From contig NC_079262.1 of NCBI RefSeq assembly GCF_947241705.1, positions 310,001 to 374,000 on the forward strand: a DNA stretch of 64,000 nt, given 5' to 3'. The notes beneath the pieces were generated by a model. It saw nothing but the letters and a program-made list of their open reading frames with translations, did not search any database and was not told the origin of the DNA. The DNA comes from Saccharomyces mikatae IFO 1815. Its lineage: Eukaryota; Ascomycota; Saccharomycetes; Saccharomycetales; Saccharomycetaceae. Both the position numbers and the translations under genes were made by a program. This document shows, in pieces, positions 37,397 through 48,377 of this stretch (the first letter of the stretch is position 1; every line of letters starts with the position of its first letter).

Positions 37397-40300
37397 CTAC
37401 CCCTTTAGGTTTTCTGGGACTTTGAAATTGTGGGCTCTTCCTTCTTCATATACGCTGTTCAGGACCTTCTCGAAAATTGCTTTCTGTTTTAAATCGAGGT
37501 ATTTTTTGTAAAGAATCAAAGCAGTATGTGCATCCTCAATAGAATCATGATTTCCTTCTTGGATATTCATTCCTAGCAACACATATGCCAGGTAACGTAA
37601 TGAAAGGTATCTCTTTCCTTGTAAGAAGTATATGGCGGTATCGCGAATTTGGTTTTTTGGGACGTTGATATTAATGTGTTTGAAATCGTTATTCAAACCG
37701 TGACCAACAAATACACAACCAAGCTGCATTAGCAGCCAGACTTTCCGATATACTACATTTCTTTCTACAAGTCTTTTAGTACTTTTTGTAGGATCTAAGT
37801 CACCGGGGAGTATCCCACTGTATCTTGTTAGGTAGTCTTCTATGTGGTTTGTATTTACCACGTAATCATCAACAAAAGGTACACCATATAGTTCTCCTTC
37901 CTCGCCTCTAATAATGGATATTCTGGCAAGAGCAGTTCTTTTAGGTCTAACAATACTTCTGATTCCTTGGTGATCAATTTCACATAATTCGCTTTGCAAT
38001 GAAACAAACTCTGCATCAATGGCTACTAAAGTTCCTGATTTGGGTGCTTCATTGTGTGTTAGTAACTTATACTCGCTTCTTGCAGTATCCCTTATTCCGT
38101 TTGCAAAATAATCACGAAATAATATATCATAGTTAATGGAATACGTATCAACAGAGAAAAATGGTTTCCGCAATTCTTCCGCATCACAATATATGATAAT
38201 CTCTGGTGTCTTCCAAGGGTATGTCATCTTAAGCGCCTCTTCTTCTGATATCTCAACAACCAGATACTCATTAAACATGAGCCACTTGAAGTCATTTTTG
38301 TTCGGATCATACTTTCTAATGTATGTCACTAGACGCGTCTCGTTATTGTTGTCAGTAATTTTAGCTACATAACCGTTCAATTCGTATTTGAATATGTGGC
38401 CTGTGCCCTTCAACTCGGATGCTGATGCTCGTAAGAATGCCTTGTTCTTTATAATACTACCATAAAATTCACTAATCAACCAATTCTTCGACGGCCTTAT
38501 ATTTGACAATTCAGTATCTAATAGTGATAATTCCAATGACAGTACTGAAGGCAGATTCTTGACTGTATGCTCCTGAGTAATAGTTTCGGCTTTTCCACAG
38601 ACGGGGCAGATACTGTTCTTTTGGATTACACTTTTCATGGCGTATTCGATGTATGGTAATATATTTAGCCCGTTGCTCTTTTTATTTAATTGCTTTATTG
38701 CAGTCTTATTAATTCCTGAAATTGATAGAGAAGGTAGCAGTTTGACAGTAGTTTCATAGTGATCGCAACTACATTCTGTTTTTATTTCCGTTTCAAGACC
38801 AAAACATTGATTGAGTGTTATATTATGATTGACGGTTTGTGCTTCCTCTTTAATGAGTTGTGAAAGCAGGAATCTATTGAATTTTTGAGGCATGTTGCGT
38901 TTAATACTTTCAGAGGAACTAAAATCTTCAATGCTTTCTCCTATGCACAGCGATTCTAAATATTCTTCTAGATGCTCTTGTGATACATTGCTTTTTAATT
39001 CTCTTTTGTCCGTTAAAGATTTCAACGACGCTTGGAAGTTGGAGGAGCTACAAATTTTTCCTTGTGATCTGTCCATCATATCGAAGAGATAACCCAGATC
39101 AGTTAACAAGGTTGTTTTGAAATTTTCATCTTTCAAACATCCGACTACGAAATTAAACATTTCGGGAATAAAACGGTATAATTGTATGATAGCATTTGTA
39201 TAGTGGTTGTCAACATCTGGATCTAATCCGGAATATTCCGTGTTATTAAAGGGAGTGAAATTAAAATTATCCGTACCAAACCTGCCTGATGTCAGCGGTA
39301 GTCTACTGTACGCAGGTGGTACTTCGTACTTGTTTATTGCTGTATACGTTTGTATATCACTAGTTTCTATACCGGTTGTTATCTGTTTCCTCAAATCTCT
39401 TAAACAAACATAGTCTGGTACAGTATTTCTCATACCGTATTTGGTGCGATCATATCGTAACAGAGGAAACTCTGATGAGTTCAATATCTCATTTTGGCTT
39501 GAGATCACAGCGGTATTGCTTTTTAACTTCCCGCTCGATGGTAGTGGTGCTTTACCAACTAATTGTGGTATAGTGCCTTCACTTTTAAATACTACATGAG
39601 GCCACGCAGATAAAAGTTTGTCAAGATAGTAAGGCATTCCCACAGAACTCAAGGGATACGTATCGTCATCGACTGATATAGGAGCGTCAGATGTAATGTC
39701 ATTAAAATAATCAGGGTATGACAACATTTCAGGTGTATTGGTAAACATTCCCATATTGTTAGATGATCTTCTCCATGTATCTAGGTGGTTATCTGCCTCT
39801 AGTATGCCCAATACATCACCGTTGGGTGATAAAGAGAACTTCTTAATTGATTGGCAAGGATGAACATATTGTGTTCTCAAAGTTGGATTGGAAAGATCAA
39901 TGAAATCAAAAGAACCCGAACTAGAAGCGACAATCATAACAGTAGGAAGCAAAGGGTGTAATTGAACAAAGTCTGCACCTCCAGATCCCATAGTTGTTCC
40001 TTTAGAAAAAGAGACTGGAGGAAGTTGACGCATTGTTCTGATATCGTAGACATTCACAAATGGGTCAGCATATAGGTTATAAAATCTTTTGGATTTTCCT
40101 ACTGTGACCAAGGTATTATCTCGTAAATCCATAGCGGATATGGATGCAGAGTGTGCATTAAAAGATTTTATTGTACGATTGGATGCCGGATCTAGCAAAT
40201 CCACAGACCCTGTTTGTCTCCCGATAGACAGTATTTTATTATTAGAGCACAGTAACTTCACCTTGAAAGAGTAGTTCAAAAGTGAGTCCAATGTACCTTT

Positions 40301-40744
40301 ATTCAAGTCAATTGAGGCAATTCCCCAGTTTGTGTTGTCACCACCACAGTAAATATTATTTTGTAGCGAATGGGGAGTATAGCACATGGTATTTAACTCA
40401 CTAAATGCAGCAATATCAATGCTAGTTAAGTTTAATTTAGTAACGCCTCTTCTATTAGCAAAATGCAATGAATCTTCACTAATAGATAAAATACCATCTC
40501 GATGGCTAAGGATGTCCTTTACAGAGTTTCCGCCTATGTGACCCCTATATCTTGTATAAAGTTGAAATGTTGGGTCATATGAGGAAATGCAACCATAACT
40601 ATCTCCGCTCCATATTAAATTTGCCTTCTCATCGAAGCTAATCGCTGTAACTTCCTTGTCCCTATTATCGAAGCGAAAGTATGGCTTTTTCAGATGTTCC
40701 GAAAGATCAACAGGATTGTTGAAGAAATGTTGCCAATTATTCAT
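37397..40744 (-). CDS. PAN2: Pan2, catalytic subunit of the Pan2-Pan3 poly(A) nuclease
   Basis: The protein is 1,115 aa, equal to S. cerevisiae Pan2. An N-terminal WD40 propeller (to about residue 340) is followed by a linker that binds Pan3 and by a ubiquitin-hydrolase-like domain without protease function, containing Cys pairs (ECSCDH; CPVCGKAE). The C-terminal DEDD exonuclease domain has the first catalytic Asp-Glu in AIDAEFVSLQSE (near residue 910) and the HDSIEDAHTAL block near residue 1070. Pan2-Pan3 makes the first trimming of mRNA poly(A) tails in the cytoplasm, bound to Pab1. It is divergent from SPC105. Confidence 0.97.
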   Translation of the reverse strand: MNNWQHFFNNPVDLSEHLKKPYFRFDNRDKEVTAISFDEKANLIWSGDSYGCISSYDPTFQLYTRYRGHIGGNSVKDILSHRDGILSISEDSLHFANRRGVTKLNLTSIDIAAFSELNTMCYTPHSLQNNIYCGGDNTNWGIASIDLNKGTLDSLLNYSFKVKLLCSNNKILSIGRQTGSVDLLDPASNRTIKSFNAHSASISAMDLRDNTLVTVGKSKRFYNLYADPFVNVYDIRTMRQLPPVSFSKGTTMGSGGADFVQLHPLLPTVMIVASSSGSFDFIDLSNPTLRTQYVHPCQSIKKFSLSPNGDVLGILEADNHLDTWRRSSNNMGMFTNTPEMLSYPDYFNDITSDAPISVDDDTYPLSSVGMPYYLDKLLSAWPHVVFKSEGTIPQLVGKAPLPSSGKLKSNTAVISSQNEILNSSEFPLLRYDRTKYGMRNTVPDYVCLRDLRKQITTGIETSDIQTYTAINKYEVPPAYSRLPLTSGRFGTDNFNFTPFNNTEYSGLDPDVDNHYTNAIIQLYRFIPEMFNFVVGCLKDENFKTTLLTDLGYLFDMMDRSQGKICSSSNFQASLKSLTDKRELKSNVSQEHLEEYLESLCIGESIEDFSSSESIKRNMPQKFNRFLLSQLIKEEAQTVNHNITLNQCFGLETEIKTECSCDHYETTVKLLPSLSISGINKTAIKQLNKKSNGLNILPYIEYAMKSVIQKNSICPVCGKAETITQEHTVKNLPSVLSLELSLLDTELSNIRPSKNWLISEFYGSIIKNKAFLRASASELKGTGHIFKYELNGYVAKITDNNNETRLVTYIRKYDPNKNDFKWLMFNEYLVVEISEEEALKMTYPWKTPEIIIYCDAEELRKPFFSVDTYSINYDILFRDYFANGIRDTARSEYKLLTHNEAPKSGTLVAIDAEFVSLQSELCEIDHQGIRSIVRPKRTALARISIIRGEEGELYGVPFVDDYVVNTNHIEDYLTRYSGILPGDLDPTKSTKRLVERNVVYRKVWLLMQLGCVFVGHGLNNDFKHININVPKNQIRDTAIYFLQGKRYLSLRYLAYVLLGMNIQEGNHDSIEDAHTALILYKKYLDLKQKAIFEKVLNSVYEEGRAHNFKVPENLKG

Positions 40745-41155
40745 AATACATTCACCATTCAGAAGCTCACGTATAGCAATTGTCTTTTAGTAATTTCTTG
40801 GTGTGTAATGTAATTCAAAAACGAACAAATAAGCAAACAAAAAAATCGGAAGGAAAAAAAAGATGTTAAAAATTAAGGTGTAGTGCTGACAGAGATGTGT
40901 CTTTCGGTGGGTCTGTTTTTAGTATCTCTCTATCTCTACAGATTATGTTACTCCATATATTCCAATATTGAAAGTAGGTCCCTTTTCCGTTACTCTCTCA
41001 TTGAACAAAACAATACGCGAAAGAAAAGGCGCCACCCGCCCCGAGGATGAATATAAGCATTTAACAAAACAAAGACTACTTAGGCACTTGTGCCTGAATT
41101 GAGCATCTAACAACAGTGATTAACACGTCTCCTGTGACTTTTAAGTGAGCAAACG
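40745..41155. other. PAN2-SPC105 divergent promoter region
   Basis: 411 bp between the two ATGs. ACGCGAAA at 41016-41023 is an MBF/SBF-like box about 135 bp before the SPC105 ATG, suggesting cell-cycle control. Nothing else is recognised. Confidence 0.5.
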
Positions 41156-43909
41156 ATGAATTTAGACGAAGAGGATAGGAGTGGGGGGAAAGAGAAGGAC
41201 GCAGGGCCAGGAAAAAGCATCCTCAAACAAAATCAAAGTTCACAAATGACTTCAAGCTTTCTAGAAAATTCAGGTATTCGCATTCCCACCAGGATAATAA
41301 CAAAGAATGACGTTTTAGATGGTAATAATACAACATCTAGGATCAACACTTCTAATCTGCAAAGTATGGTGAAGAGAAGAGTTTCATTTGCTCCTGATGT
41401 TACGTTACACAGTTTTACTTTCGTGCCTGAACAGGATAATGAAACTAAGGAACCTAGGCGTAGGAAAACTTTAATCAACAGTCCTACAAAAAGGTCTAAC
41501 CAAGAAGAACCACTTGTGACGTCTACTCAAATCGATGATGCCCGTACAAACGAAAAAGCAGTGGCAGAAGAAGATCTCGATGCATCCGGAATGGAATTAA
41601 CAGAACCTATAGTGGCCGTACCGGATAGCAACAAGGCCTTACAGGATGATCTCACATCAATGGAGATGACGGAAATTTTCCCTCGGAGCATCAGACTAGA
41701 TGATCCAGAAATAAGAGGAGAGAATAGTGAACCGTCTCAACATACCGAGGATGTTGAAAACATACGAGAGGAAACGATGGAATTGACAGCCATGCATGAT
41801 GTGCACAACTATGATGCGATCTCAGAGAAAACGGTAGAGAGTAAATCAATAGATTTTACAGCATCTGAGTCTAAGCCGTACATTCCAAACAACATTATAG
41901 ATAGTTCAATGAAGTACTCTAACCATAATATGGAAAATAATAATAATATAGAGGGGACGTCGAAATCTTTGAATAAGATGAATTCCTCTCAACCAATGGA
42001 AATTACAGAGGTTTTCCATGCTGATTCACTGAACCCTGTCAATGTGCCGGGTGATAATGATATCGGTGATGACAGTAATGAAATGGAACTCACTCAAATA
42101 CAGACAAATTTTGACCGTAATAGTTACCACAGTGAGGAATTTTCCAATGGAAATCACACATTGACTTATAACAAAAGACGTAAAATAGACTCCATTTCAG
42201 ATTATGATGCCGCGGTTACCACACCAGTTAAAAATTCAATGTATATTAGCGCGGACAACGATGATGGCGATTTAGAGATGATGGAAAAAATGTCACCAAT
42301 AACATTTAGTGACGTTGATAATAAGATCGGAACCAGATCTAATCGTACGTCTACGATGGAAACGGCGACTGTGGATGCTAATGTGAGAAGTAACACAGAT
42401 GACAGAGAAAATACGGGAGATACGGATGATGACGAAGCCAAAAATCTTGAATCGATGGGGCTTCCCGAAGCTGGCAAAATAGAAAAGTCTGATATAGCAC
42501 TACCCACTCACGCCTATACGCTACGAGAATTTATTGATGAAGTGGGCGTAGGGTTCCTCGATACTAAACTAATAGATGATTTTGATAAAAAAGTTAATTT
42601 CCCGCTCAGCAGTTCCAACTTGATCGAGAATCAAAGGATAGATAGCATATTTTCTGCCTACTACATTGATATACCCATCATAGAAGTGGAAGCCTTCAGA
42701 TGCAAAGAGCTTTGGAGAAGTATTAATGAATCCAAGAATAAATTTAAGGATTTTGAGACTCAAATTGACCAGTCCCATCCCCCGCTTTTATTTCAAGAGT
42801 ATTTTTCTTCGAATGATAAAATGAAACAATTGATGAGAGACCAGCTGCAATTGGTCAAAGGATACTCTAAATTGGAAGCAGCGATGGAATGGTATGAATG
42901 GAGAAAGAAACAATTAAATGGTTTGCATTTAATTTTGACGGAAAATTTAAATAACTTGAAAGGAGAATACGAAAAATTAAATGGAGAAGTTGAAAAGATT
43001 AACAACATCAGAGGAAAAATACGAAGACTTCGTGAATCAATAAAGGAAGAAATACGATCTTTAAAGAACTCACCGTCTGATTCTTATAAACCTACTTTAA
43101 TGAACAGAATCAAAATTGAGGCTTTTAAACAAGAACTGATGAAGCATTCTATATCGTTAAGTTCTTCGGATGATTTCACCCGAGAAATGCGTTCTATCAA
43201 ATCTGCTATTGCTCAGAAATCCAATGATTTATTAGCCTTAAGAAACGAGATTGCCTCTATAGATAAAAAAATGGATAAGCGGAAAATGTTCACGCGTTTT
43301 GATCTCCCAAAACTACGAGATAATCTCAAGATTTTAGAATTATTAACGGGGGTACGCTTTATCAAATTTTCCAGATCAACGCTTTCAATTGAGTTTCTTC
43401 AACTGGATGGTTTGAGAGTGGATATTGATCTAACAACCTTTAAAAATAATCCTTTAAAGTCTATGAACATTATAAATGGTGACGATATGAACCATACGAG
43501 CTCCTATTTATTTCTGATGCTGCTACGGAATGTTGAAATTGAAACCAAAGAGAGCCTACTCTCAAACCTTTTCTTTGCCATGAAAAAGTGGAGACCATTA
43601 TTAAAATATATAAAGTTACTGAAGCTCTTGTTTCCAGTAAATCTCATTAAAACTGAACAACAAGAAGTAATTTTACAGTTCAAGGATTATGATAGGAGAA
43701 ACAAAACTGCCGTTCTTTACGGTATATCCTTTGTATCATTTGCTCAGGGTGTATTTTCGGAAAATGGCGAAATTCCAATGAAGGTCCACATAACTTCTCA
43801 ACAAGACTACTCACCGTCACGAGAAGTACTATCCGATAGGATAGTTCGCCGAATTAGTGGCATTCTTCCTTCATTTACTAAAAGTAGAATACGTTTAGAA
43901 TTTACATAG
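41156..43909 (+). CDS. SPC105: Spc105 (KNL1), kinetochore scaffold
   Basis: The protein is 917 aa, the same as S. cerevisiae. The disordered N-terminal half carries two PP1 (Glc7) docking motifs, SILK at 21-24 and RVSF at 75-78. Five clear MELT-type repeats start at Met146, 169, 208, 281 and 310 (MELTEP, MEMTEI, MELTAM, MEITEV, MELTQI), and a weaker sixth may follow. When Mps1 phosphorylates MELT repeats they recruit Bub3-Bub1. A coiled coil lies at about 560-710 and RWD domains end the chain, which joins Kre28 and the Mis12/MIND complex. It works with MAD1, encoded 10 kb away, in the spindle checkpoint. Confidence 0.97.
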   Translation: MNLDEEDRSGGKEKDAGPGKSILKQNQSSQMTSSFLENSGIRIPTRIITKNDVLDGNNTTSRINTSNLQSMVKRRVSFAPDVTLHSFTFVPEQDNETKEPRRRKTLINSPTKRSNQEEPLVTSTQIDDARTNEKAVAEEDLDASGMELTEPIVAVPDSNKALQDDLTSMEMTEIFPRSIRLDDPEIRGENSEPSQHTEDVENIREETMELTAMHDVHNYDAISEKTVESKSIDFTASESKPYIPNNIIDSSMKYSNHNMENNNNIEGTSKSLNKMNSSQPMEITEVFHADSLNPVNVPGDNDIGDDSNEMELTQIQTNFDRNSYHSEEFSNGNHTLTYNKRRKIDSISDYDAAVTTPVKNSMYISADNDDGDLEMMEKMSPITFSDVDNKIGTRSNRTSTMETATVDANVRSNTDDRENTGDTDDDEAKNLESMGLPEAGKIEKSDIALPTHAYTLREFIDEVGVGFLDTKLIDDFDKKVNFPLSSSNLIENQRIDSIFSAYYIDIPIIEVEAFRCKELWRSINESKNKFKDFETQIDQSHPPLLFQEYFSSNDKMKQLMRDQLQLVKGYSKLEAAMEWYEWRKKQLNGLHLILTENLNNLKGEYEKLNGEVEKINNIRGKIRRLRESIKEEIRSLKNSPSDSYKPTLMNRIKIEAFKQELMKHSISLSSSDDFTREMRSIKSAIAQKSNDLLALRNEIASIDKKMDKRKMFTRFDLPKLRDNLKILELLTGVRFIKFSRSTLSIEFLQLDGLRVDIDLTTFKNNPLKSMNIINGDDMNHTSSYLFLMLLRNVEIETKESLLSNLFFAMKKWRPLLKYIKLLKLLFPVNLIKTEQQEVILQFKDYDRRNKTAVLYGISFVSFAQGVFSENGEIPMKVHITSQQDYSPSREVLSDRIVRRISGILPSFTKSRIRLEFT

Positions 43910-44179
43910 ACCCCCTTATAACAATATAACAATGACTAGCAATATCTTATTATTTTTGTTTTCGAAAGATTTTTAATTACGCCGCCGGGAAGGAAGCTCA
44001 AACATTTTGAAGAGAAGCTCGAAAATTTTCTGGACGAAAACAACATTCACATTACAATTAAAAAGGCAAAGAGCTTCTCAACATACCGCGAAAGATTAAC
44101 TCACTTGTAATTCTTTGTTTTGTACCACAATTGTTGTTGTTTTTAGAATTACGAACAAGGGAGAAGCAATAGGCACTTC

Positions 44180-47100
44180 ATGTTCAACAAAAGTATAAAT
44201 AGTGGTTTCACCTTCGGAAACCAAAACACATCCACACCGACATCCACACCGGCGCAGCCTTCCAGTTCCCTCCAATTTCCTCAAAAGTCTACCGGTTTAT
44301 TTGGGAACGTCAATGCTAACGCAAATACTTCAACTCCTAGCCCATCCGGTGGATTGTTCAGCACTAATTCTAATGCCAATACTATAAATCAACAACCGGC
44401 TAGTAATTCCTTATTCGGAAATAAACCGGCACAATCATCGGGAGGTTTATTTGGTGGTGCAACCAGCACTACTTCTAAAAATACAGGAAGTTTATTTGCA
44501 AATAACGGTTCCATGACAAACTCAACGGGCTCCACTGGTTTGTTTGGCAACAATTCAACTGGATCCGTGGTACCAAACAGCGGTCTGTTTGGAAATAATA
44601 CTAATCCAGCTTCAAACTCATCAAGTGGTGGTTTGTTTGGTAACACCAACAGCAGCAACACAACTTCTACTGCACAAAGTGGCGGTTTGTTCGGTAAACC
44701 TACGGTCACCCCTGCCGGGGCAGGAAATTTGTTTGGAAATCCTACATCAACAAACTCAACTACGGGTTTATTTGGATCGAATAATATGCAAGGTTCAGCA
44801 GGCCTTTTTGGTCAAAAACCAGGAGCTTCAACCACTGGAGAAATGTTTGCAAATAATAATGCCACATTTGCAAGATCTGGCGAAATTACGGGAAGTATGT
44901 CAACCAACCCATACGGAATTAATATAAGTAATATTCCAGTGTCAGTAGCTGACATGCCAAGATCCATTACGTCTTCTCTTTCAGAAGGTATGGAAAAGTC
45001 ACATGTGGCATCCAAACCAATTGAAAATAGGAGGACATATTCGTTCTCTTCTACAATTCCAAGCAATGCACCTTTCCCACGTGTTTCACAATCAAGTTTA
45101 GTAAGTAGATTGAGCACAAGGCTGAAAACTACTCAAAAGAGTACGATATCTAATGAAATTTTTTCTCCGTCTTATAGTAAGCCGTGGTTGAATGGAATGA
45201 GTTCAACTCCTTTGATGAACGACTTTTCTAGTACCAAGATGAACTTAAGTTCAAGTGAAAACGTCAATATTAGTACAAATGCCTTTGCTTTTCTATCCTC
45301 TCAAAAGGCCGATCTTTCAGAATTGCGTAAACTGAAAATTGATTCCAATAGAAGTGCCGCAAAGAAATTGAAGTTACTTTCCGGAAGTCCCGCTATTACT
45401 AAAACCTGTATGGAAGACGAACAGACCCCGTTAAAAAAGGAATCCGTGACAAATGCTGACAAGGTAATTGAATCCAACTGCAAAGAAAATAAGGACAGTA
45501 ATGTCGATGACATTCGTTTTAATGGGAAAAACCAATCAAACAATCTGAATACTGGACAAGATAACGAGAATACAGTACAACATGAAAACTCACGAAATTC
45601 CGGTTACTGGTGTTCTCCTTCCCCAGAGCAGTTGGAGAATTTATCATTGGAGCGGTTAGCCGCCATTCCAAACTTTGTTATAGGAAGAAAAGGTTATGGT
45701 TGTATTACATTCCAGTATGAAGTGGACCTTACTGCTTTTATTAAAAATTTTAGGGAAGAACTATTTGGTAAAACTGTAATATTTCGTTCTTCGAAGACTG
45801 TGGAAGTATATCCTGATGAAACCACTAAGCCCATGGTTGGGCATGGGTTAAATGTTCCGGCTATCATTACTTTGGAGAATGTTTATCCCGTAGATAAGAA
45901 AACAAAAAAACAAATGAAGGACACATCGAAGTTTGCTGAGTTTCAGATTCTGGACAAAAAACTTAGAAACATGAAGGAAATGAATTTTATATCTTACAAT
46001 CCATTTGGCGGGATTTGGACTTTCAAAGTCAATCACTTCAGCATTTGGGGGTTAGTTAATGAAGAAGACGCTGAAATAGATGAAGAATGCTCTAGAAAAC
46101 GTGAACATGATGATAACAACCCCTCAAAAAGGGTGCGCACGTTAGCACAATCGAAGCCATTGAATGAAGAAATCATTATGACAACAAGTGGTGCAACCGG
46201 AAGTTTAGCAAATAAAGATGATTCTATCATTGAGGAAAAGGCATATGAACCTGATTTATCTGAGGCAGATTTTGAGGGAATTGAAGTTTCTCCTACTCTT
46301 GATGTTTCAAAAGACTGGATACAACAACTAACGTTAGCTGGGTCTTCATTACGCTCCGTATTTGCTACTTCCAAAGAACTTGTCGGACCATGTCAAAACG
46401 AGATAGATTTACTGTTCGCCGAATATAATGATGAAATTGGTAAGTTAAAACATATCATGAAAGAAAGAAGGCTTACTTCGCCGTATACCTTTGCCAATTT
46501 TTCGACAGGTTCGATGCTGTTGACAAAAAACATTTCTGATAAAACAGGTGTTTCAATTCAGCGTTTACCTAATGAGTTGAAAAGGAAATTTTTACTTGAT
46601 GACTTATATTTAGGTAAAGAAATTGAAAAGGTTACTATAGACTTAAGAAAGGCCAATTCGTACCCACTGGTTACTGAAAGCTCTTTACTATTCAAAGATG
46701 TTTTAGATTATATGGAAAAGTCCTCAAATGATTATGACCTCTGGAAGCTTTCGTCTATTTTATTTGACCCTGTTTTTTACCCTTATAAGATTGAGAACCA
46801 TCAAGCAAAAATGGCGCTTTTAAAAAAAGAAAGGCATCGTCAATTAACCTCGTGGATTGTTAGTCAAATATCTCCCGAAATTGAAGAAAGAATTAAGAAT
46901 TCTTCTAACAAAATAGAAAAAATATTCCTGTATTTATTGTTGAATGATGTTGTGGGGGCATCCAAATTAGCAATTGAGTCTAATAATGGTCATATGAGCG
47001 TACTGATAACCTATCTTGGTTCAAATGATCCTAGAATACGCGATTTAGCCGAACTACAATTGCAAAAATGGTCAACTGGCGGATGTAGTATTGACATGTA

Positions 47101-48154
47101 TATTTCTAGGATTTACAAGTTATTAAGTGGATCTCCTTTTGAAGGACCATTCTCGCTAAGGGATCTTGAAAGTGAATTTGGTTGGTTGTGTCTTTTGAAT
47201 TTGACATTATGCTACGGCCAAATAGATGAGTATTCCTTAGAAGCCCTAGTTCAATTGCATTTAGACAAGTTTTCTTTACCTTATGATGACCCTATTGGTG
47301 TTATTTTCCAACTATATGCTGCTAATGAAAATACAGAAGAGCTGTACAAAAATGTTAGGCAGAGAACCAAAGCTTTAGATGTTCAATTTTGCTGGTATTT
47401 AATCCAAACATTAAGATTCAATAATATACGCGTTTTTTCAAAGGAAACTAGAGATGAAGCTACATTTGCATTCGCCGCTCAACTAGAATTTGCACAACTG
47501 CATAGTCATTCTCTCTTTGTTTCCTGCTTTTTAAGTGACGACGCTGCTGCGGAGGACATCATTAGAAGACTGGTCATGCGCGAAATAACACTGTTAAAGA
47601 ATCCACCGAACGATCATATCTTGAAGAGATTGAAGATCCCTAAGAAACTGATATTCAATGCTCAGGCTTTGAAAGATAAGTATGAAGGCGATTATCTTTC
47701 TGAGGTACAAAATCTACTTAAGGGTTCATCTTATGATTTGGCAGAAACGACAATTGTTACTATATTGGGTCCAAGACTCTTGTTATCAAACGATCCCACA
47801 CAGAATAATGATCTGAAAACCTTAAGGAAAATTCTTAACGAATTCCCTAACTCTGAAAGAGATAAATGGAGCGTAAGTATGAAAGTATTTGAAGACTATC
47901 TTAAGTTTGTGTTGGACAATGATGAAACGCCGAAAACGATCGATTCTTTAATCAGTGGCTTGAATGTATTTTATGAAGAGAATAAACATAATCGTGAAGT
48001 TCCTGCATGTTGTAACGTTATGTCTGAAAAAATTGTTCAGAAAATAGTGAAAAATAAAAGTTCCTTAATTGGAAATTCGAAGGGCAAATTGCTTGACCTT
48101 CCTTTAGGGCAGCCGGAAAAAGCATACTTAAAGGGCGAGTTTGCCAAGATTTAA
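44180..48154 (+). CDS. NUP145: Nup145, self-cleaving nucleoporin precursor (Nup145N and Nup145C)
   Basis: The precursor is 1,324 aa. Residues 1 to about 220 are rich in GLFG and related FG repeats spaced by Ser/Thr/Asn. The autoproteolytic domain ends at His619-Phe620, followed by Ser621 in NHFSIWG, the known HF-S cleavage site. Cleavage gives the FG nucleoporin Nup145N (about 620 aa) and the helical scaffold Nup145C (about 704 aa), which joins Sec13, Nup84, Nup85 and Seh1 in the Y complex. SEH1 is in the same window. Length is near the S. cerevisiae 1,317 aa. The FG part is the most variable. Confidence 0.97.
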   Translation: MFNKSINSGFTFGNQNTSTPTSTPAQPSSSLQFPQKSTGLFGNVNANANTSTPSPSGGLFSTNSNANTINQQPASNSLFGNKPAQSSGGLFGGATSTTSKNTGSLFANNGSMTNSTGSTGLFGNNSTGSVVPNSGLFGNNTNPASNSSSGGLFGNTNSSNTTSTAQSGGLFGKPTVTPAGAGNLFGNPTSTNSTTGLFGSNNMQGSAGLFGQKPGASTTGEMFANNNATFARSGEITGSMSTNPYGINISNIPVSVADMPRSITSSLSEGMEKSHVASKPIENRRTYSFSSTIPSNAPFPRVSQSSLVSRLSTRLKTTQKSTISNEIFSPSYSKPWLNGMSSTPLMNDFSSTKMNLSSSENVNISTNAFAFLSSQKADLSELRKLKIDSNRSAAKKLKLLSGSPAITKTCMEDEQTPLKKESVTNADKVIESNCKENKDSNVDDIRFNGKNQSNNLNTGQDNENTVQHENSRNSGYWCSPSPEQLENLSLERLAAIPNFVIGRKGYGCITFQYEVDLTAFIKNFREELFGKTVIFRSSKTVEVYPDETTKPMVGHGLNVPAIITLENVYPVDKKTKKQMKDTSKFAEFQILDKKLRNMKEMNFISYNPFGGIWTFKVNHFSIWGLVNEEDAEIDEECSRKREHDDNNPSKRVRTLAQSKPLNEEIIMTTSGATGSLANKDDSIIEEKAYEPDLSEADFEGIEVSPTLDVSKDWIQQLTLAGSSLRSVFATSKELVGPCQNEIDLLFAEYNDEIGKLKHIMKERRLTSPYTFANFSTGSMLLTKNISDKTGVSIQRLPNELKRKFLLDDLYLGKEIEKVTIDLRKANSYPLVTESSLLFKDVLDYMEKSSNDYDLWKLSSILFDPVFYPYKIENHQAKMALLKKERHRQLTSWIVSQISPEIEERIKNSSNKIEKIFLYLLLNDVVGASKLAIESNNGHMSVLITYLGSNDPRIRDLAELQLQKWSTGGCSIDMYISRIYKLLSGSPFEGPFSLRDLESEFGWLCLLNLTLCYGQIDEYSLEALVQLHLDKFSLPYDDPIGVIFQLYAANENTEELYKNVRQRTKALDVQFCWYLIQTLRFNNIRVFSKETRDEATFAFAAQLEFAQLHSHSLFVSCFLSDDAAAEDIIRRLVMREITLLKNPPNDHILKRLKIPKKLIFNAQALKDKYEGDYLSEVQNLLKGSSYDLAETTIVTILGPRLLLSNDPTQNNDLKTLRKILNEFPNSERDKWSVSMKVFEDYLKFVLDNDETPKTIDSLISGLNVFYEENKHNREVPACCNVMSEKIVQKIVKNKSSLIGNSKGKLLDLPLGQPEKAYLKGEFAKI

Positions 48155-48377
48155 TGAAATGTACATATAAAACATAAGTAAATTAGTTTTATCCTTTAAG
48201 GAAAGAAAAGTAGAAAACAATGGACTGTACTTGATGCTCTTGGAGTAATTATCTGTACCCACATATTATAAAAAAGTTTGAATCAATGGATATGCGACGT
48301 AAGCGTGGAGATATTCGTATTTCGATTGATTAATCTATGTACTGCTGTTATTACTTTGGTGTGGTTGGAACTGACGA

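Noticed and set aside
44389-44709. 106-codon reverse frame opposite NUP145
   Set aside because: It is the mirror of the repetitive FG-coding region, whose codon bias keeps the other strand open.
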